The translations under genes and the position numbers were made by a program. From Apostichopus japonicus (taxonomy: Eukaryota > Echinodermata > Holothuroidea > Aspidochirotida > Stichopodidae): 64,000 bases of DNA. The notes below the pieces were generated by a model. That model made no database searches. It had not been told where the DNA came from and worked only from the letters and a program-made list of their open reading frames with translations. The DNA is taken from NCBI RefSeq assembly GCF_037975245.1, contig NC_092569.1, positions 34,262,668-34,326,667 of the forward strand, given 5' to 3'. This document shows positions 34,301-47,300 of the stretch, one piece after another; the first letter of the stretch is position 1; each line of letters opens with the position of its first letter.

Positions 34301-36543
34301 AACTGGCAAGTATAGTATCATATTTGTGTACATATTACTATATAATACATTGTGTACATGTATTGTATATACATACTATTATTGCTCTCTGTAGTTCTAC
34401 CATTTGTATTCATACTGTATATTTATGGCTTTAAGTGGAAAGCATGCAGCATTTGGATAAATTAATCAAGTAAACATTTTAATCGTACAGTACAAGGTTT
34501 ACAAATGTGAAATAAAGTAATCGTGCGACTCGCCGACTCCCCTGTACAAATGTGCAAGGAAGTTTCAACAGTGCATGGGTATTTATAGTCTGTAAGCTGG
34601 GACAACAAACTATTCAAATCTGCATAATAAGGCGGTAATAAGTACTTTTCTAGACAAGACAATGTAGCATGGTTATAAATATGGACAACAGTGCACTGAA
34701 CATAAATGTTATAACATGAATATTGACTTAAATACTACAACAAACCTTGAAAGAAAACCAACACTAGAATGGTTTCTTTGGCATCTTCAAATTGATATAA
34801 AAATGGTCAAATTAAAAGTTGTTCAAAATTGCAGAAGTTGCGGCTTATTTTAGGAGGGGACTTTTAACTCTGTAATGTATTAAATTGTTCCTGAATTTGG
34901 CGCATTGTAATGAAATTGGGAACACTCGCCAAAGGAGCTGTGAATCAGACTTATATCATTAGGGCGTTCTTTAATGATACGATCAGTGCCGATTCTTTGA
35001 TGTGAAAGTGTTTCCTGACAGTACACCATGATATGGCTTCTACAGAGTGGCCACATGTTACCTTATTTTAGAATCAAAGCATCATCTTGCATACAATTAA
35101 GATCCTCCATATTATTGAAAGTTAATATTTTGTGGACCATCTTACAGACAAAGTTAAAGACAAAACTAAGTACATGCCAATGTCATGCTAACTGTAGCAA
35201 TCTATGTTCTGTTTGATTCTTTGCTTAAAACCTAGCCTACTGTAGATCACTTCCATGTTAACTATTTCTGGTATATACTTCCAAGCAGTTCATAACACTG
35301 GTCACCTCATCCTACCATAGAAAATTCAGTCTTACCACTAGGAGTACGCCTAGTAGTAGTGATACTAATACTAGTAATAGTGGTATTTCCTATTTTGCTA
35401 GAAAATAGAAAATTACAACAAGCCTTTATCCTATGTGGAGTTTCCACATAACCACAGCAACTTCTAGACAGCAATGAATTAGTGAAATTTTTGGCAATGT
35501 TTACTTACCATGGTTACTTCTTACTTCCAACTGCTAAACTAATTAATGTTAGGAGTACAAATTACATTGTTTCATAGTTAGTCATAATGCCCACCCAACA
35601 AGTAATACTTGTCGCACTCAAAGGCGTGGTTCAACACTTAAGAGTGTCTGCCACACAATCCTTAGGATCAAAATTTGGCCAGGTGCCAGATTCTCTTGAC
35701 CTATTCAAAAATTGCTGCAGTGCAATTGTGATGTGTGGAGTCTTCCATGGATATGGTATTTCTGGTTTTTGAACTTGGGAAAAGGGGTTTGTTTCTGTTC
35801 TTCATTTGGTTCCAAACAACTTTTTTTGTAATGGCTGCACTGCAGTGATCATGAATGGGTTGCTTTTGCCTACCTCAGTTTGTCAGTATTTGAGAAAGTG
35901 GTCACATGCTGAGGTATGCCTTGATACCCTATTGCCAATTTTGGTATTGTCCGTCGGATGGGATCGTTACAACTTACATGGTGGTCCTGGGAGCAGGAAT
36001 GGGATCAAACTCAGACAAGGCTTAAAAAAGCCAGTGCTTATCCACGATCTAACGCGTATAGGGTCTGATATAAACTACTCTAAGTGTAAGGCCCTGATCT
36101 TTGGAGTTTGTGTCTCTAAAAAGTATAAAACTAAACTACACTGTTACAAATTACCCTAGACCTAGTTACAGTTAACCCTAGGACTATCATAAATTTCTTA
36201 TTTTGCAGCCTCCTTCACTTTCTTACTTGAATAAAGATATATCGATAAGTTGAGGCATAGTCTAGAAAACAACGAAAAACATTGCAAAATGCCAACTGTA
36301 GGCTTGGCTTAACTGCCTTACATTTTAAACACAAGCCTAACATAGGCCTAGCCTAGGCCCTACAACATTGAAAGAACATTGCGATCCTCAAGGCTCAAGT
36401 CAAGGAGGGCGTGACTGATAAGATTGCCGCACCCAAAGTTTCAAAAATGAAATTACTTGCTTATCAACGCTCCTTCTCAATTTCGTTTATTTGTGGAAAT
36501 AAAAATAAGAAACATCGAAAAGCAGATCATGGCAAATACTCAC
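31391..36543. other. Upstream of the stathmin start: proposed 5' intron, no recognised exon
   Basis: AT-rich sequence with frequent TGTACAGTAC words. A GC-rich patch at about 32690-32850 may be an alternative start region. It contains GATACACCCGATC, which also occurs in the candidate promoter at 36634-36646. No protein-coding exon is visible on either strand. Confidence 0.4.
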
Positions 36544-36790
36544 TCCTAACTTCCTTTCCCTCAGGTAAATAGTAACTTTTAAGTCGCTTCGTAGGAACGA
36601 TAAAGAAGACTCCTGTTTGAATCTGACGTGACAGATACACCCGATCCACGTGAGGCACACAATGAATTGGATTCAATTCAAATAATGTCGATTCCACATT
36701 CGTACCGTCAAGACACGCGGAGCAGTGACATGTCGCGCGCATTGTACACAGCCCTTCTTAAGACAGTCACTCTGATTGGCCAGTTTTACT
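36544..36790 (-). promoter_or_regulatory. Candidate stathmin promoter and non-coding first exon
   Basis: On the minus strand a canonical CCAAT box (GGCCAATCAG) lies at about 36782-36773. GC-rich sequence with CpGs follows, then a good splice donor after 36544 (TTAGGA then GTGAGTATT). No protein similarity is seen, as fits a 5' UTR exon for the downstream stathmin exon at 28295. The link is inference; transcripts would decide it. Confidence 0.4.
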
Positions 36791-36846
36791 CTCCTTATGA
36801 ATCAACCCATCAATTATGGCGTTTAACCCCACGAATGTCAATATGA

Positions 36847-39515
36847 TCATGGCGGTAGAGCACTTTTTGAAAATTACACTGCTAGGATCTAGGCACCCAC
36901 CATTTATGTATTTGAACGCTATCGAATTTTAGCAGTAGGTACACAGCTTGTTAACAGCTTTTTCTTTCTTTTTTTTTAAAGAGATTTGAAGATTTGTAGG
37001 AAGGCAGAATGATTATCTAAGCCACAAATGAAGTTACCGAGAATTTTTAATTGTTACCATCATCGAATTTAATATGATTTATGTATACGTCGGTGGTTAG
37101 GTTACCATTTGGTAAACGCAGTTGTAAGCCTTTTTTAATTTACCGATTTAAGCACAGCTTTGGAAGCACTGGACGTCGTTCCAAAAGCTGAGTAGAGAAG
37201 AGTCACAAAACGAAACATGTTTAGGAGGAAAACTGGGACAAGTTGATGGCTAGTTCCAGATGGAGAGAATCACATATAGATGCGCGAGTGCACTATTGTA
37301 ATCGGAGGCTAGTGGCAGATTAAGGCCTACGCCCTTTTCTTTGGGGGGGGGGGGGCAAATTTCTTAATTTCCCCTGACAGATATAGGTAGGCGCATGAAC
37401 CTTGTTTGAATAGCCAGTGGTGGTTCTAAACTGTTCATCCGTAGAAAAAAAAAGAGTGAACGTTTAGACTTTAAATTGTACAATTTGAGGGATATTTAGG
37501 TTATAAGTTAAGTCGATCTTAGGTCGACTCACAATGTTACAAAAAGTAATATGTTTTGTGCTCATATATTTGAGCAACCGGAAACTATGTTGCTAACACA
37601 TTGAGATTCGTATAACTGTAAGGTTAGTTTGTATGCCAACAAAAATGAAATAAACTGTTTAATTTGTCTGCTGGGATTTTCAGACATTAAATCTCTGAAC
37701 GTGATTGAGTACGAAAGTCTGTATCATACATAACATGACCTCTAAAGAAGTGAGTAGAAGCGACTTCTTCGTTACGAGGAAGGTAGGAAAAACCAGTGCC
37801 CCATTTCACACCCCTCCACACCCCAACCTGTCGGTTACCCTGATACTCTAACCGCAGCAATGATACATTAACATGCATTACTCGTATATTCCTCTTTAAG
37901 TTTATGAACACGGCAGACAATACATTTTTAACCGTAAAATCGGCCAGTCAATAAACCCACGCGTTTTACCGTAACTTCAAAAAAAGGAGGGCAGTAGTAC
38001 AAAACTAGTCGCTAAGCATTCAGCGAAGCGTTTGGAATTTTCCCAACACGGGACTTTTACTTCTCTCAACTCGCGAACATTTGAGAGTTTTTCAACATGT
38101 TCATTTCGTAAGACCACTAGATCACAGAAATGTAACAGACTCTCTTAAAGTGGTCGCACAACCATCTCTATAGGCGTGTGGTTCAAAAGCATGGAATTTC
38201 CTTAAAGAACACAATATATTACTCCTTCATAATGGTTCAGGGTTGGGATGGAAAGGTAAGAGTTAATGTCACAAACCGAGCTTTTAGAATCGCTAAAACG
38301 AAGCAATGGCTTTGAATTATTCATGTATCTCAGACGTAACAAAAAAGATCTGTGGGTAGAAATCTTCCACAGGGATCTCAAGTAAAACAGGATCAGACTC
38401 TGCAACTGAATGGCAAAACAAGAATCTGGCTCAAATGTGGACAACTTTTAAAGGGTGTGAAGACTCGCGCAAAACGAAACGTCTAATGTCGGTAATCTGA
38501 CCTAGTTTCGAATGAGGTGTAACAGAAGTGTTAGACACCACCATCGATCCCAGAAAATACACACACAGCTTGCTACCGTCGGTAATTAGACACTAGTGTA
38601 CAGTCAGTACACACAGCTGCAGTTAATACCCACAGCACAGTGTATAAACAATACAGCGATGGACATCTCAGTTCCAGCTAAAGCTAACAAGGTATCACGT
38701 TTCATTACTGTCTGCATTTTGTAGCGACACGAACAAAAGGTCACTTGCAAGCAACAGAATGTTAGCTTTTTCAGATGGCCCCACGCGGTTTGGGGCGAGT
38801 CTTCAATGCCTATAAGTATTTGTCTCAATTCAGCTTTCTTCATATATCTGTAAATTCAGCTTTCTTCATGTGCTAACCAATTTCTGGCATGATAGCAAAA
38901 AACCAATCTAGTATTCACTAAAATGGGTTAAATGAATGGATTAGGTTTCCTAGAATGACTTGATCCTGACACTTTCTCATATTAGTTTTATATAGTAATA
39001 TATAACGTAATTAGCCTGGACCGAGCAATTATGTTATGATGCTAAGCAGGCAGGTATGCAAGTGGTAAAAGCTGAATGGCTTCTCACTTGCACTTCACAT
39101 ATTGTATGGCTATCTAATCTACAGTTTACCTCAGTTTGGACTTTTTATAATTTCTTAGACCAGCTCAGATGGTAAAACCGTAGATTTCTCCTGGATGAAA
39201 AGTCCAATTTACATTGGCCGACCAGAGATCAAACCCAAAACCTTCCACCTTCTAAGTTTGATTGATTCTAATGCCACAGCCTTTTCCCACTCAATCGTAG
39301 CATTAGTTTTGTTAAAACCCAAATAAATTGTAGAAAAAGATCAATTTTCTTCTTCATTTACTTGAAATGGAACTTGGTCAGTCATGCTAATGATACATTC
39401 CTGTTCGACAAATAATATCAAAAAGTCATCACAAGTCACCAAAGAGCTGCTATAAATTAAACCATCGCAACGAGTTCATTAAAAACAGGAATGAGTAGAA
39501 AAACAGACAGGTCGT
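36847..39515. other. Spacer between stathmin promoter region and PRXL2B 3' end
   Basis: No gene is recognised. It contains an 11-to-12-base G run near 37346 and, at 39170-39310, a degraded copy on the minus strand of the tRNA-headed SINE also seen at 42345 and 50145. Confidence 0.5.
39170..39310 (-). repeat. Degraded tRNA-derived SINE copy
   Basis: Read on the minus strand, GAGTGGGAAAAGGCTGTGGC is followed by GGTTTTGGGTTTGATCTC and TTTTCATCCAGGAG. It follows the order of parts of the clearer copies at 42345 (+) and 50145 (-). Confidence 0.55.
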
Positions 39516-39537
39516 TTCGGTTTTTTTCAAGTCGTGA

Positions 39538-39543
39538 TTTATT
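39538..39543 (-). terminator. Poly(A) signal for PRXL2B/SelU
   Basis: AATAAA on the minus strand, about 80 bases after the SECIS element and 1.63 kb after the stop. Cleavage would fall near 39515-39525. This gives a long 3' UTR with the SECIS near its end, as is common in selenoprotein mRNAs. Confidence 0.6.
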
Positions 39544-39620
39544 TTCATGCTCGATTAATACTGGCTGCTCATACAACATCAGCATACAAAGGATTATCCG
39601 ATACCAATCTCCGTGAAAAT

Positions 39621-39699
39621 CAAAACCTGTCGCTACCATCCGTCATTCTGCATTCCGTACGTAGGAGTTTTACAGGAATGACATCATAAGTACAAGTTA
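39621..39699 (-). promoter_or_regulatory. SECIS element (form II) for selenocysteine insertion
   Basis: Reading the minus strand: ATGA at 39687-39684, helix II GTCATTC-C-TGT (39682-39672) pairing with GCAGAATGAC (39651-39642) with one bulged C, an unpaired AAAA at 39671-39668, and an extra small stem TCC/GGA with a seven-base loop. The 3' side gives GGAT at 39641-39638, so the non-Watson-Crick quartet (U-U, G-A, A-G, U-G) forms exactly at the base of helix II. Helix I below it is weaker, with wobble pairs. In a minus-strand mRNA it lies 1.5 kb after the stop of the gene with an in-frame TGA. SECIS recruits SBP2 and the Sec elongation factor. Confidence 0.88.
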
Positions 39700-41172
39700 T
39701 GAGTTGTCACATTTGGAAAATGGTATCGGCTGAACTTGGTATGAAACGTTGATAAAGAATGATAAAACAAATGATAAGAAAAATTACGAATAAATTGCTG
39801 TAACATAAACTATTATTAAACATGAAGTCATACTTTTAATTAAATATCTTTGAGATATTTTAAATTTGGCGAAATTTTGTTGAAAGAAAGATTCATCAAC
39901 ATTCAATGAGATCAAAACAAGACATCATTAAGTCAACAAGGGGTTAATTTTTTTTCTTTAAATTGTTTGGTTTTGAATACTTTATGTCACACTTGGGTCA
40001 GCTGCAAACAATCATTAAACAATGATACACTAATAACCTTAATTAGAAACATAAAATGGAGATAAAGAGGTAACCTTAATATCAAATCAAGACCTATGAA
40101 TTATCTGATTATAACTCTTGTAAATACAATAGCCTGTACTCTAACCCAGCTGTGTTAAAGTCGTTTTGCATCTTACAAATAAATTGCACAGATGATAGTA
40201 CAAATAAGAGGCTGTTGATATTTTAAGTTTCCAACAGTTACATTCCACACCTACAGTTTTAAAATTCCTAATGGTAGTTACAGGTTATCAAGTTGCTTGC
40301 TACTAAGATGTGTGAATGTTCAACATTTGCCAATAACCAATTTCACAATTAAATGAACTGCTAGTGTAAAGAGATGGAATGAGCCAAGGTGGAGGAAATG
40401 ATATTTATGAAAGGCTGTATGAAAGACAACCATGGGTACCAATGGGTACAAGCGGGAGGGGAGGGGGAGGGGGAGAGCACAAACTTAATGGATGTCTGTC
40501 CAGGTGGTCTAAGAAGAGGGGTCAGAACATTTTTTGTTGTTGAAGGAGCTTGTATGCAAAATTGTGCTATAACTTCTCGTAACTTTAGTTTTGTTGTACA
40601 AGTTTTCCTGTTGCATAGTGTCGGATAAAGCCATTTGGAAGAAACATTTGGTGTCCTTACTCGTTTTAAATATTGAAGCCATGGGCATCTTAAATATTGC
40701 AAAGTTTTAACAAAGTATTATTTGATATATTTAAAAGTAATTGTTTAGAACCCTGTTCGCAAAATATCTGCCATAGTTTAATATGAATCATTTACAACGA
40801 TTTGCGGTATAGTCTTTGATGCAACAAGAACTTATAAATTAATATTTTCCTGTTTGAGTAAACATTCAGTAACTTTATTACTGCAGACACACAATAAGTA
40901 TTTTGACGTGAGGGACATAACTAATTTCTCACTGCTTACATTGGAACAACACTTTAATTTAAGATTGCTAGATTTTGCACCTTAATTTGTTTTTTTTTGG
41001 AAATAAATAAAATCCTGTATCACAATCACACAGATAAATTTCTAGATAATTGATGGTATTGATTCATAGGTAGGTATCCCTGCTTAAGATACTTGGCACG
41101 AGTACATCACACTCTAATGGTCAACAATTATACGATTATTTTATCTTTTCTGTTACATACTAGTAATTAAAG
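39700..41172 (-). other. PRXL2B: PRXL2B/SelU 3' UTR upstream of the SECIS
   Basis: 1.47 kb between stop and SECIS with no conserved coding sequence. A C-run block at about 40455-40474 (CTCCCC repeats on the sense strand) is the only marked feature. Several ATGA words were checked for SECIS folding, and none paired as well as the one at 39687. Confidence 0.65.
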
Positions 41173-41333
41173 TTACTTTACGGTACACACAACTTCGTCG
41201 CATTCCAATTTCTTTTCACCGTCTCCTTTTGAAGAGGAATCATCGTTGGCAATGTTCAGGGCTTTCAGAACATCTTGTGGATCTATGTGGTCTGATGGCT
41301 CCTGCTGTTTGTACTCGAAAAGAACTTTGCCCT
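41173..41333 (-). CDS. PRXL2B: PRXL2B/SelU exon 5 (C-terminus and stop)
   Basis: 161 nt, acceptor GACGTCACAG, stop TAA at 41175-41173. It codes GKVLFEYKQQEPSDHIDPQD, then VLKALNI as in human, and a longer acidic/Ser tail with two Cys (LECDEVVCTVK). Confidence 0.92.
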
Positions 41334-44300
41334 CTGTGACGTCGAAACAAGAAACAAAGGAGAGAGTGAACTAATTTGTTACAGAAAATCAAAATCATAA
41401 GACGGGAGTCTTTTCGAAAAAATTTGCCATGGTGAAGAGTGTCAGAGGAGCATGAAGGGGGAGGGGGGAAGGGGTTGGAATGGCAAACATTTTGAAAAGG
41501 CTACAGATGTGTGTCAATGTACTGTACATCAATTAAACTGTTACAACCACTATGTTTAGGGGTGGGGTGAGGGGATTAGTTGTGGATTATCTCATCCAGA
41601 TTACGGATGATCATTCAAATCCAATGACAGTCTTTATGTTGTTGTTGTTGTTGTTTTTGTTGATTGACAATTCAGTTAATCTCCTGTAACAGTAAAATAA
41701 CATGTTATCACCAATTGTAAGAACCTGATTTATAAATCCAACCACAAGGAAATAATGAACGGAAATCAACTTGCAAACAAACAGCACAAAACACCTGCAA
41801 TCTATACTCAGCACAGGATATTTGTGGTTTTTAACCTTATCTTGAACAAAATCACACAAGGAAATGATATTCAAGACAAAGTAAATAACAACTTGTATAT
41901 TTTTACTGTCATGAAATCGTTTCACCTGCTTGAAGGACATGACCTGATAGTTTATACGTTCTTGAAAAAGATCAAATTTTGTTACGATCCTGAAACATGA
42001 AACCAACCTTTACTTTACTTGATACTTTACCGATACAACACTTTTATTTACTGGCATTTATGAAAAGGGCAAACTGAACATTGTGAAGTTATGATTGAGT
42101 TACCTAACATATTTAACATTAACTCTACCTAGACTACCCTATAGCTTGCCAATCGTTGTACAGTAGAGAATTCCTCGGTAGCTCTGTATAACAGTGACAG
42201 TCAAACAGGTGGAGCTACAGTATTCTATAAGTATAGTAGTAAAGGTCTGTGCTCTGGGGGTACCTCAATGTTTTAAAATGTATTGTGGAAGACTTAAAGT
42301 CTTAGCTGTAAATCAGTGATGTATCCCACTATTCATTCTACTGGTGCATTGGCCGAGTGGATAAAGGCATCAATTGGCATTTAAAGCAATGAGGCTAAAA
42401 GTCGGGAGGTTCCGATACCTGGCAGGGTCATAGTACAGGTAAGGTGGGTTTTTCATACAACAGCAATCTAATGTTTCTCCCATCTGAAATGACTGTTGAA
42501 AAGATTCCATTTTTGAGTTGGAAGCGACCCGACTTGTTAAGTTGTAATCCAGAAGCCCTAGCGGGGTCCTCCTTTAATCGTGGTCGCTTAAGCGTCGTAA
42601 ATATTAACTGCCCGATCATAATTCTTTGGTCAAACATTATTCAGCAAGCATCCAGTCCACCATAAGTTCAAATGACCATTGATCAAACCTATATTCATAT
42701 TGTACTGTATATAAACGATCTAAGCCCAGACGAGATTCCAGGAACAAAGAGGAATCTGCAGCACAACATGCGGGTAGTTCTCCCAATTGGAAAAGTTCCC
42801 GAATTAGGATTGCGTGGGCAGAGGCTCAGTGGTGTGTCGGGTGTGCAAGTTAGCAGGTTCGGTAAATGAGGAAAGGGCTTAATTAAACTGGAGACAGGTA
42901 AGAGAGGGGCGAATTTAATATATTTAGGATACCAAGAAACATGTATGAAGGAGCCCAATTTGATTTGGAGGGTTGGAGGCGGGGTGGAGGGATAAATGGC
43001 CCAAAAACTGCAACCAATATGGAAGGGGGTACAGTGCCGTAGAGTCGTAGACCTCAAAATTCGAGTAGGTTATATAAGTAATGCCAACAGTGATACATAT
43101 GATAACACTGTCTGGGACAGTTAAGGAAAGCATTGAGTGTGAACTGTGTCAAAACGCCACCAACATCAAATGTCAGATTAGTCGGGCAAGTCTGAGTTTT
43201 TTTTCTACGGAACTACTGTACTGACTCTCAACAAACCAGATTATTAGAGTTTATTTCTGTTTGCAGGGCCCGGAAACAATATCGGCATATTGCCAGAGAT
43301 TTTGATGGAAATATCTGGCTTCAGTTCAACCCACTCCTACGCCTATGCCAAATAAGACACAGGTTACACACATATCTAAATACAGCCCTGTATGTTGTTT
43401 TATGTAATATACAATCTAGAAACATACAGGAGCTACCATCCTTCCTTAGTACTTTTTAATTTGTTCAATAGTTCAAAACGCTTCCTGGCAGGAATTCATT
43501 ATGTGACAAAAATGTTAAATATGCTTTTAAAGCATAAATATTCATACTGACCTTTGCTGACAATGATCAATCCTCCATTTTGGAAACCGTCACCTTTAAT
43601 ATTTCCTTCAATTCCTGCTTCCTTTGCCTGCAAGAATGGGGTGAAAAAAGGGGAAAAGGTAGAAAACCATTCATATCAATATTGTCTACAGTACCAACAG
43701 TAGTATTTCAATGTAAGAAATATAAAAATATAAAAAATTGTATTTTTTACAGCACAATATAGTTCAAGCTAGCTTTCCTGTAATCTGAGCATCAATTCTG
43801 TGTTGTGGGGGGGGGGGGGGGGCTGGTGAGTTGTAGCTCAGTCCTCCAGGAAGAACCAGGTTTGTCGGTAAAAGGGGTTGGGGAACTCTGCCTTAAATAA
43901 AGAACTACAGTGATATTAACCGTTACAGAGTTTCAAACTTTTAGAAGATTGAAGACCAGCATAAACTGTTGGCCATCCATCTGGCCGAGGGTAAGGTGTG
44001 TTCTGTGTTCATAATCCCACACACACTCTAAGAGAAGTTGACATGACACATCTTGGCGCACTGTAGTGTCAGGATAATCCAGTGGTCTTACTGTACTTAC
44101 TTAGGAGACACAAAAACCAACCATCTTAATTTAGCTGGTTATTGATAAACAACTCTCCCTTACAGCTTTTTTGCAAACAAACTAACAATTAACTGTATAG
44201 TTCCTGGTTCTTTTCCTGGCTATTTTGGTCCTAAGTGTATTTGGGTAGCTGGCCGTTTGCATTACTTAATGATGCAAACCGTTGATAAATGTTTGTTACG

Positions 44301-47300
44301 TGAAGCCCTTTATTAACTGGGTGAGTAGCAACCACTACCTATTCTGCTATTACACCTACATGGTAACTCAAACATCTTGGTTAATATTCTGCAGTTATGA
44401 ATGAAATATTGAAGACACTGATCAATGTTTGCGTTGTGAACGGTAGAATTCTGCAAAGTAATAGTCAACAGTCACCAGTTTCCAGTGTGGCCGGTGTGGT
44501 TCGGTTATATCGTTGTTTTATGAAAACTGGCTTGGTTGTACTATGTTGCTGTACATACTGAACATCCACTCCTGTTTGAAGAATTGGTTTATTAGGAATT
44601 TGATACAGCTTGATATAGAGTTCCCTTAGAGATTGCAATTTAACCATTCAAACACCAGGATTACATGTGATTAATCTATACCTATAATCTAAAATCTGTA
44701 ATGATAACACACAACATAAAACTCCGCTGACAAAGGGAATTGCAATCTTTAATATGAGAATTAGCAGCAGCAGCTGATCGACAGAATACTTTTAATTTGT
44801 AAAAGTAAGTTGGCCTGACGTTTCGATCTCAGCAGGATCTTCTTCAGAGGCTGAATGGCAAGTAACAGAAAGACCAAGGGACAATTACAAGCATAGAACA
44901 CAGACAGGGTAATGAATAATTTTTTAAGTTAGTTTCAATGGAAGAAAGGATTTGCAACCACAGTTAACTGTCATTACGTTTGCATTTGTCACCATTATAC
45001 AGTAACAATGCTACTGTAATATGTAGACTGCAAAAGAAAATACATGACAGCTTGCAATCCTGTAAAAGTACAACGGCTACAAAGAGATTCCCAATCGGTA
45101 CGGAACTGAAGGGGCGTTTCTTTCATTTAAGTGCTGTTTATTAATAACTGAAATTTTAAATGAATCAGAGTAGAGAAGACTTTCTTTGAAACTCGACAAC
45201 ATACAAACTGAAACCGAAATTTCAGTTTATTAAGAATTTCTTAACAAACCATGGTTCAGAAAAAAAAGGCACATTTTCTCCTCTTTTTTCCACCATTTTT
45301 GACAAATCTATACTGCTTTGATATTGCTACCGTACAGCACATTACTCGCACTAGTTAAATACCCGTCTTGACTGGTAAAGATATTCTCAAGAACCAATGA
45401 AAGAGATAATTTGAGATCGGACTGGATTGCCATTCTCTTTGCTTGTTGCAATGGTGTTGCTATTATTGCTTTGTCATGATGACACAGTAGTAGTAACTTG
45501 TACTACTGTATATCTACACAGACAAGGATCCCATTTACAACCCCACCAAGGAAGGACGCTTTTTTCGGCAAAGATTCATCTACTGACATTTTGATTCTGA
45601 CTGTAACAGTTGTACGTACTAAAAGTAAGCGTAATTGTTGTACTGAAAGACTAGAGAAACCGAAATACAAGTATTGTAACCTAACGAATTGACTTATCTT
45701 GTAGTCGTTGCTAGGGATTGAAACACGGACATCCATTTATATCTTCAATGACCTAATGTACTGTATTGTCATTTTATACTGTAAGTTCCAAATCTTCAGA
45801 CTTGCTGCATTTAAATCTGATTACAATATATACCTATTATATTTAATCTTTGACCTGAACAAATTCCGATGAAAGAATGAGAGAATCAGTATTTCAGGAT
45901 TCTGCGGCGTTAGGGACGCAATGTTTTAGCCAGGGACACAAAATCTTCAAATTGCTTGCGTCCGGCAGACGCAGCCTTTTTTTTTTCAAGAAACAAACCC
46001 CAAGTACAAACTCAGAACTAGGTCTATGCAAAATATATAGCACAGTTTTGAATGAACATCTTTCTTTTAAAGAAAATTAAACTGATTCTCAAAGTAACCA
46101 AAATTTCTTCCAATCCATCGGATGAAACTTCTAAAATCCGAATATTGCAGAATCATGGGATAGCATGTTTAATTGCATATATAGCTTTTAAAGACACAAT
46201 TAAGCAGTGCATACGTATTTTGCAAATTTACTCGCCTCTTTCGATCTTTCATTGAGACGAAACTAATCGTCATAATTTTAAGTTCCAAGTTTAATGACTT
46301 TTATTGTCGGGTTTCTTATCTGTACGACAAACAATCTTGGCTTCAATTAAAAAATCAATCCTGTTCAATCAGGTGGTGGTGAGTGGTGGATTTCAATTGG
46401 TATGATAATGAGCTCATATTCACAAAATTGTTTTTGAGAGAAAGCTCTTTTCAGAGAATTTGTCTTACTTTCAGTTTATACTGCTGCAAGATACTGTACG
46501 TATAACATACATAATAAACAGTGGTTAAAAGTACAAGTACTGTGTGGCTATTGAAGGGTGCAACCAGCATTTCTGTACTGGTGGGAGGGGGAGGGTGGAG
46601 TCAGCAGTTACGTTATCACTGGGGAGGGATGCAACCCTCCCGTTTGAGAAATTGTGGTAAAATCGACGGTGCTAACGTATATTTTGCAAATTTTTTTGTT
46701 TAGGTTGTATAGATTGCACACTGTTTTTTGTGTGTGTTTGCAATTTTCTGTCTGCTGGTGGAAGGGTGGAAAGATGATCTTATTTGGGGGGGAGGGGAGC
46801 TTGACCTTTATCCCATGACATGGCTTTCAGATAAGGCTATACAAAGTTTTGCTACAAATGACACGCAGTAATCCCTTTAACACTGCTTAATCATTGCTCA
46901 ATGGTAAAGTAAAACTATGGCATGAAACATAAAACATGAACAAAGCCTCAGACCTTCTACTGGAAATACAATAGGAAGGATCTTTCATTGCACACTGTGT
47001 GTTAGGAGGGGACCCTATACAGTATAGTGCACTGTATACATGTGTGTAAACTGTTATAAATTATAAAGTCAATCTACCAACAAAAAGTTACTATTTATGA
47101 AGGTATACTGAACAGAGGATAATAGCCTGAGACCTGTTTTGATGGTACAATTTGTTGAATCTTTACAAAAGTCTGAAAATCTTGAAACTGTGCAGGTTAT
47201 GGATGGATGGTTTGCTATAAATCGAGAAATAATTCCAGGTTCTCAAACTCAAATATAAAATAGAGTAACATAATTAACAATATATGCTGTGAAGGTAGCA

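Noticed and set aside
35587-36159. Two forward ORFs of 61 and 117 codons
   Set aside because: No recognised motif, no splice signals joining them, and likely chance within an AT-rich spacer.
41047-41072. Nearer SECIS candidate (ATGA about 100 bases after the stop)
   Set aside because: No helix of adequate length pairs with a downstream GA; much poorer than 39687-39638.
41611-42006. 131-codon minus-strand ORF in PRXL2B intron 4
   Set aside because: Hydrophobic, with an Asn run from a trinucleotide repeat; no splice context or family resemblance.
42345-42435. Functional tRNA-Leu/Ser gene
   Set aside because: A and B boxes are present but the acceptor and anticodon arms do not pair; the tail is shared with another copy, so SINE.
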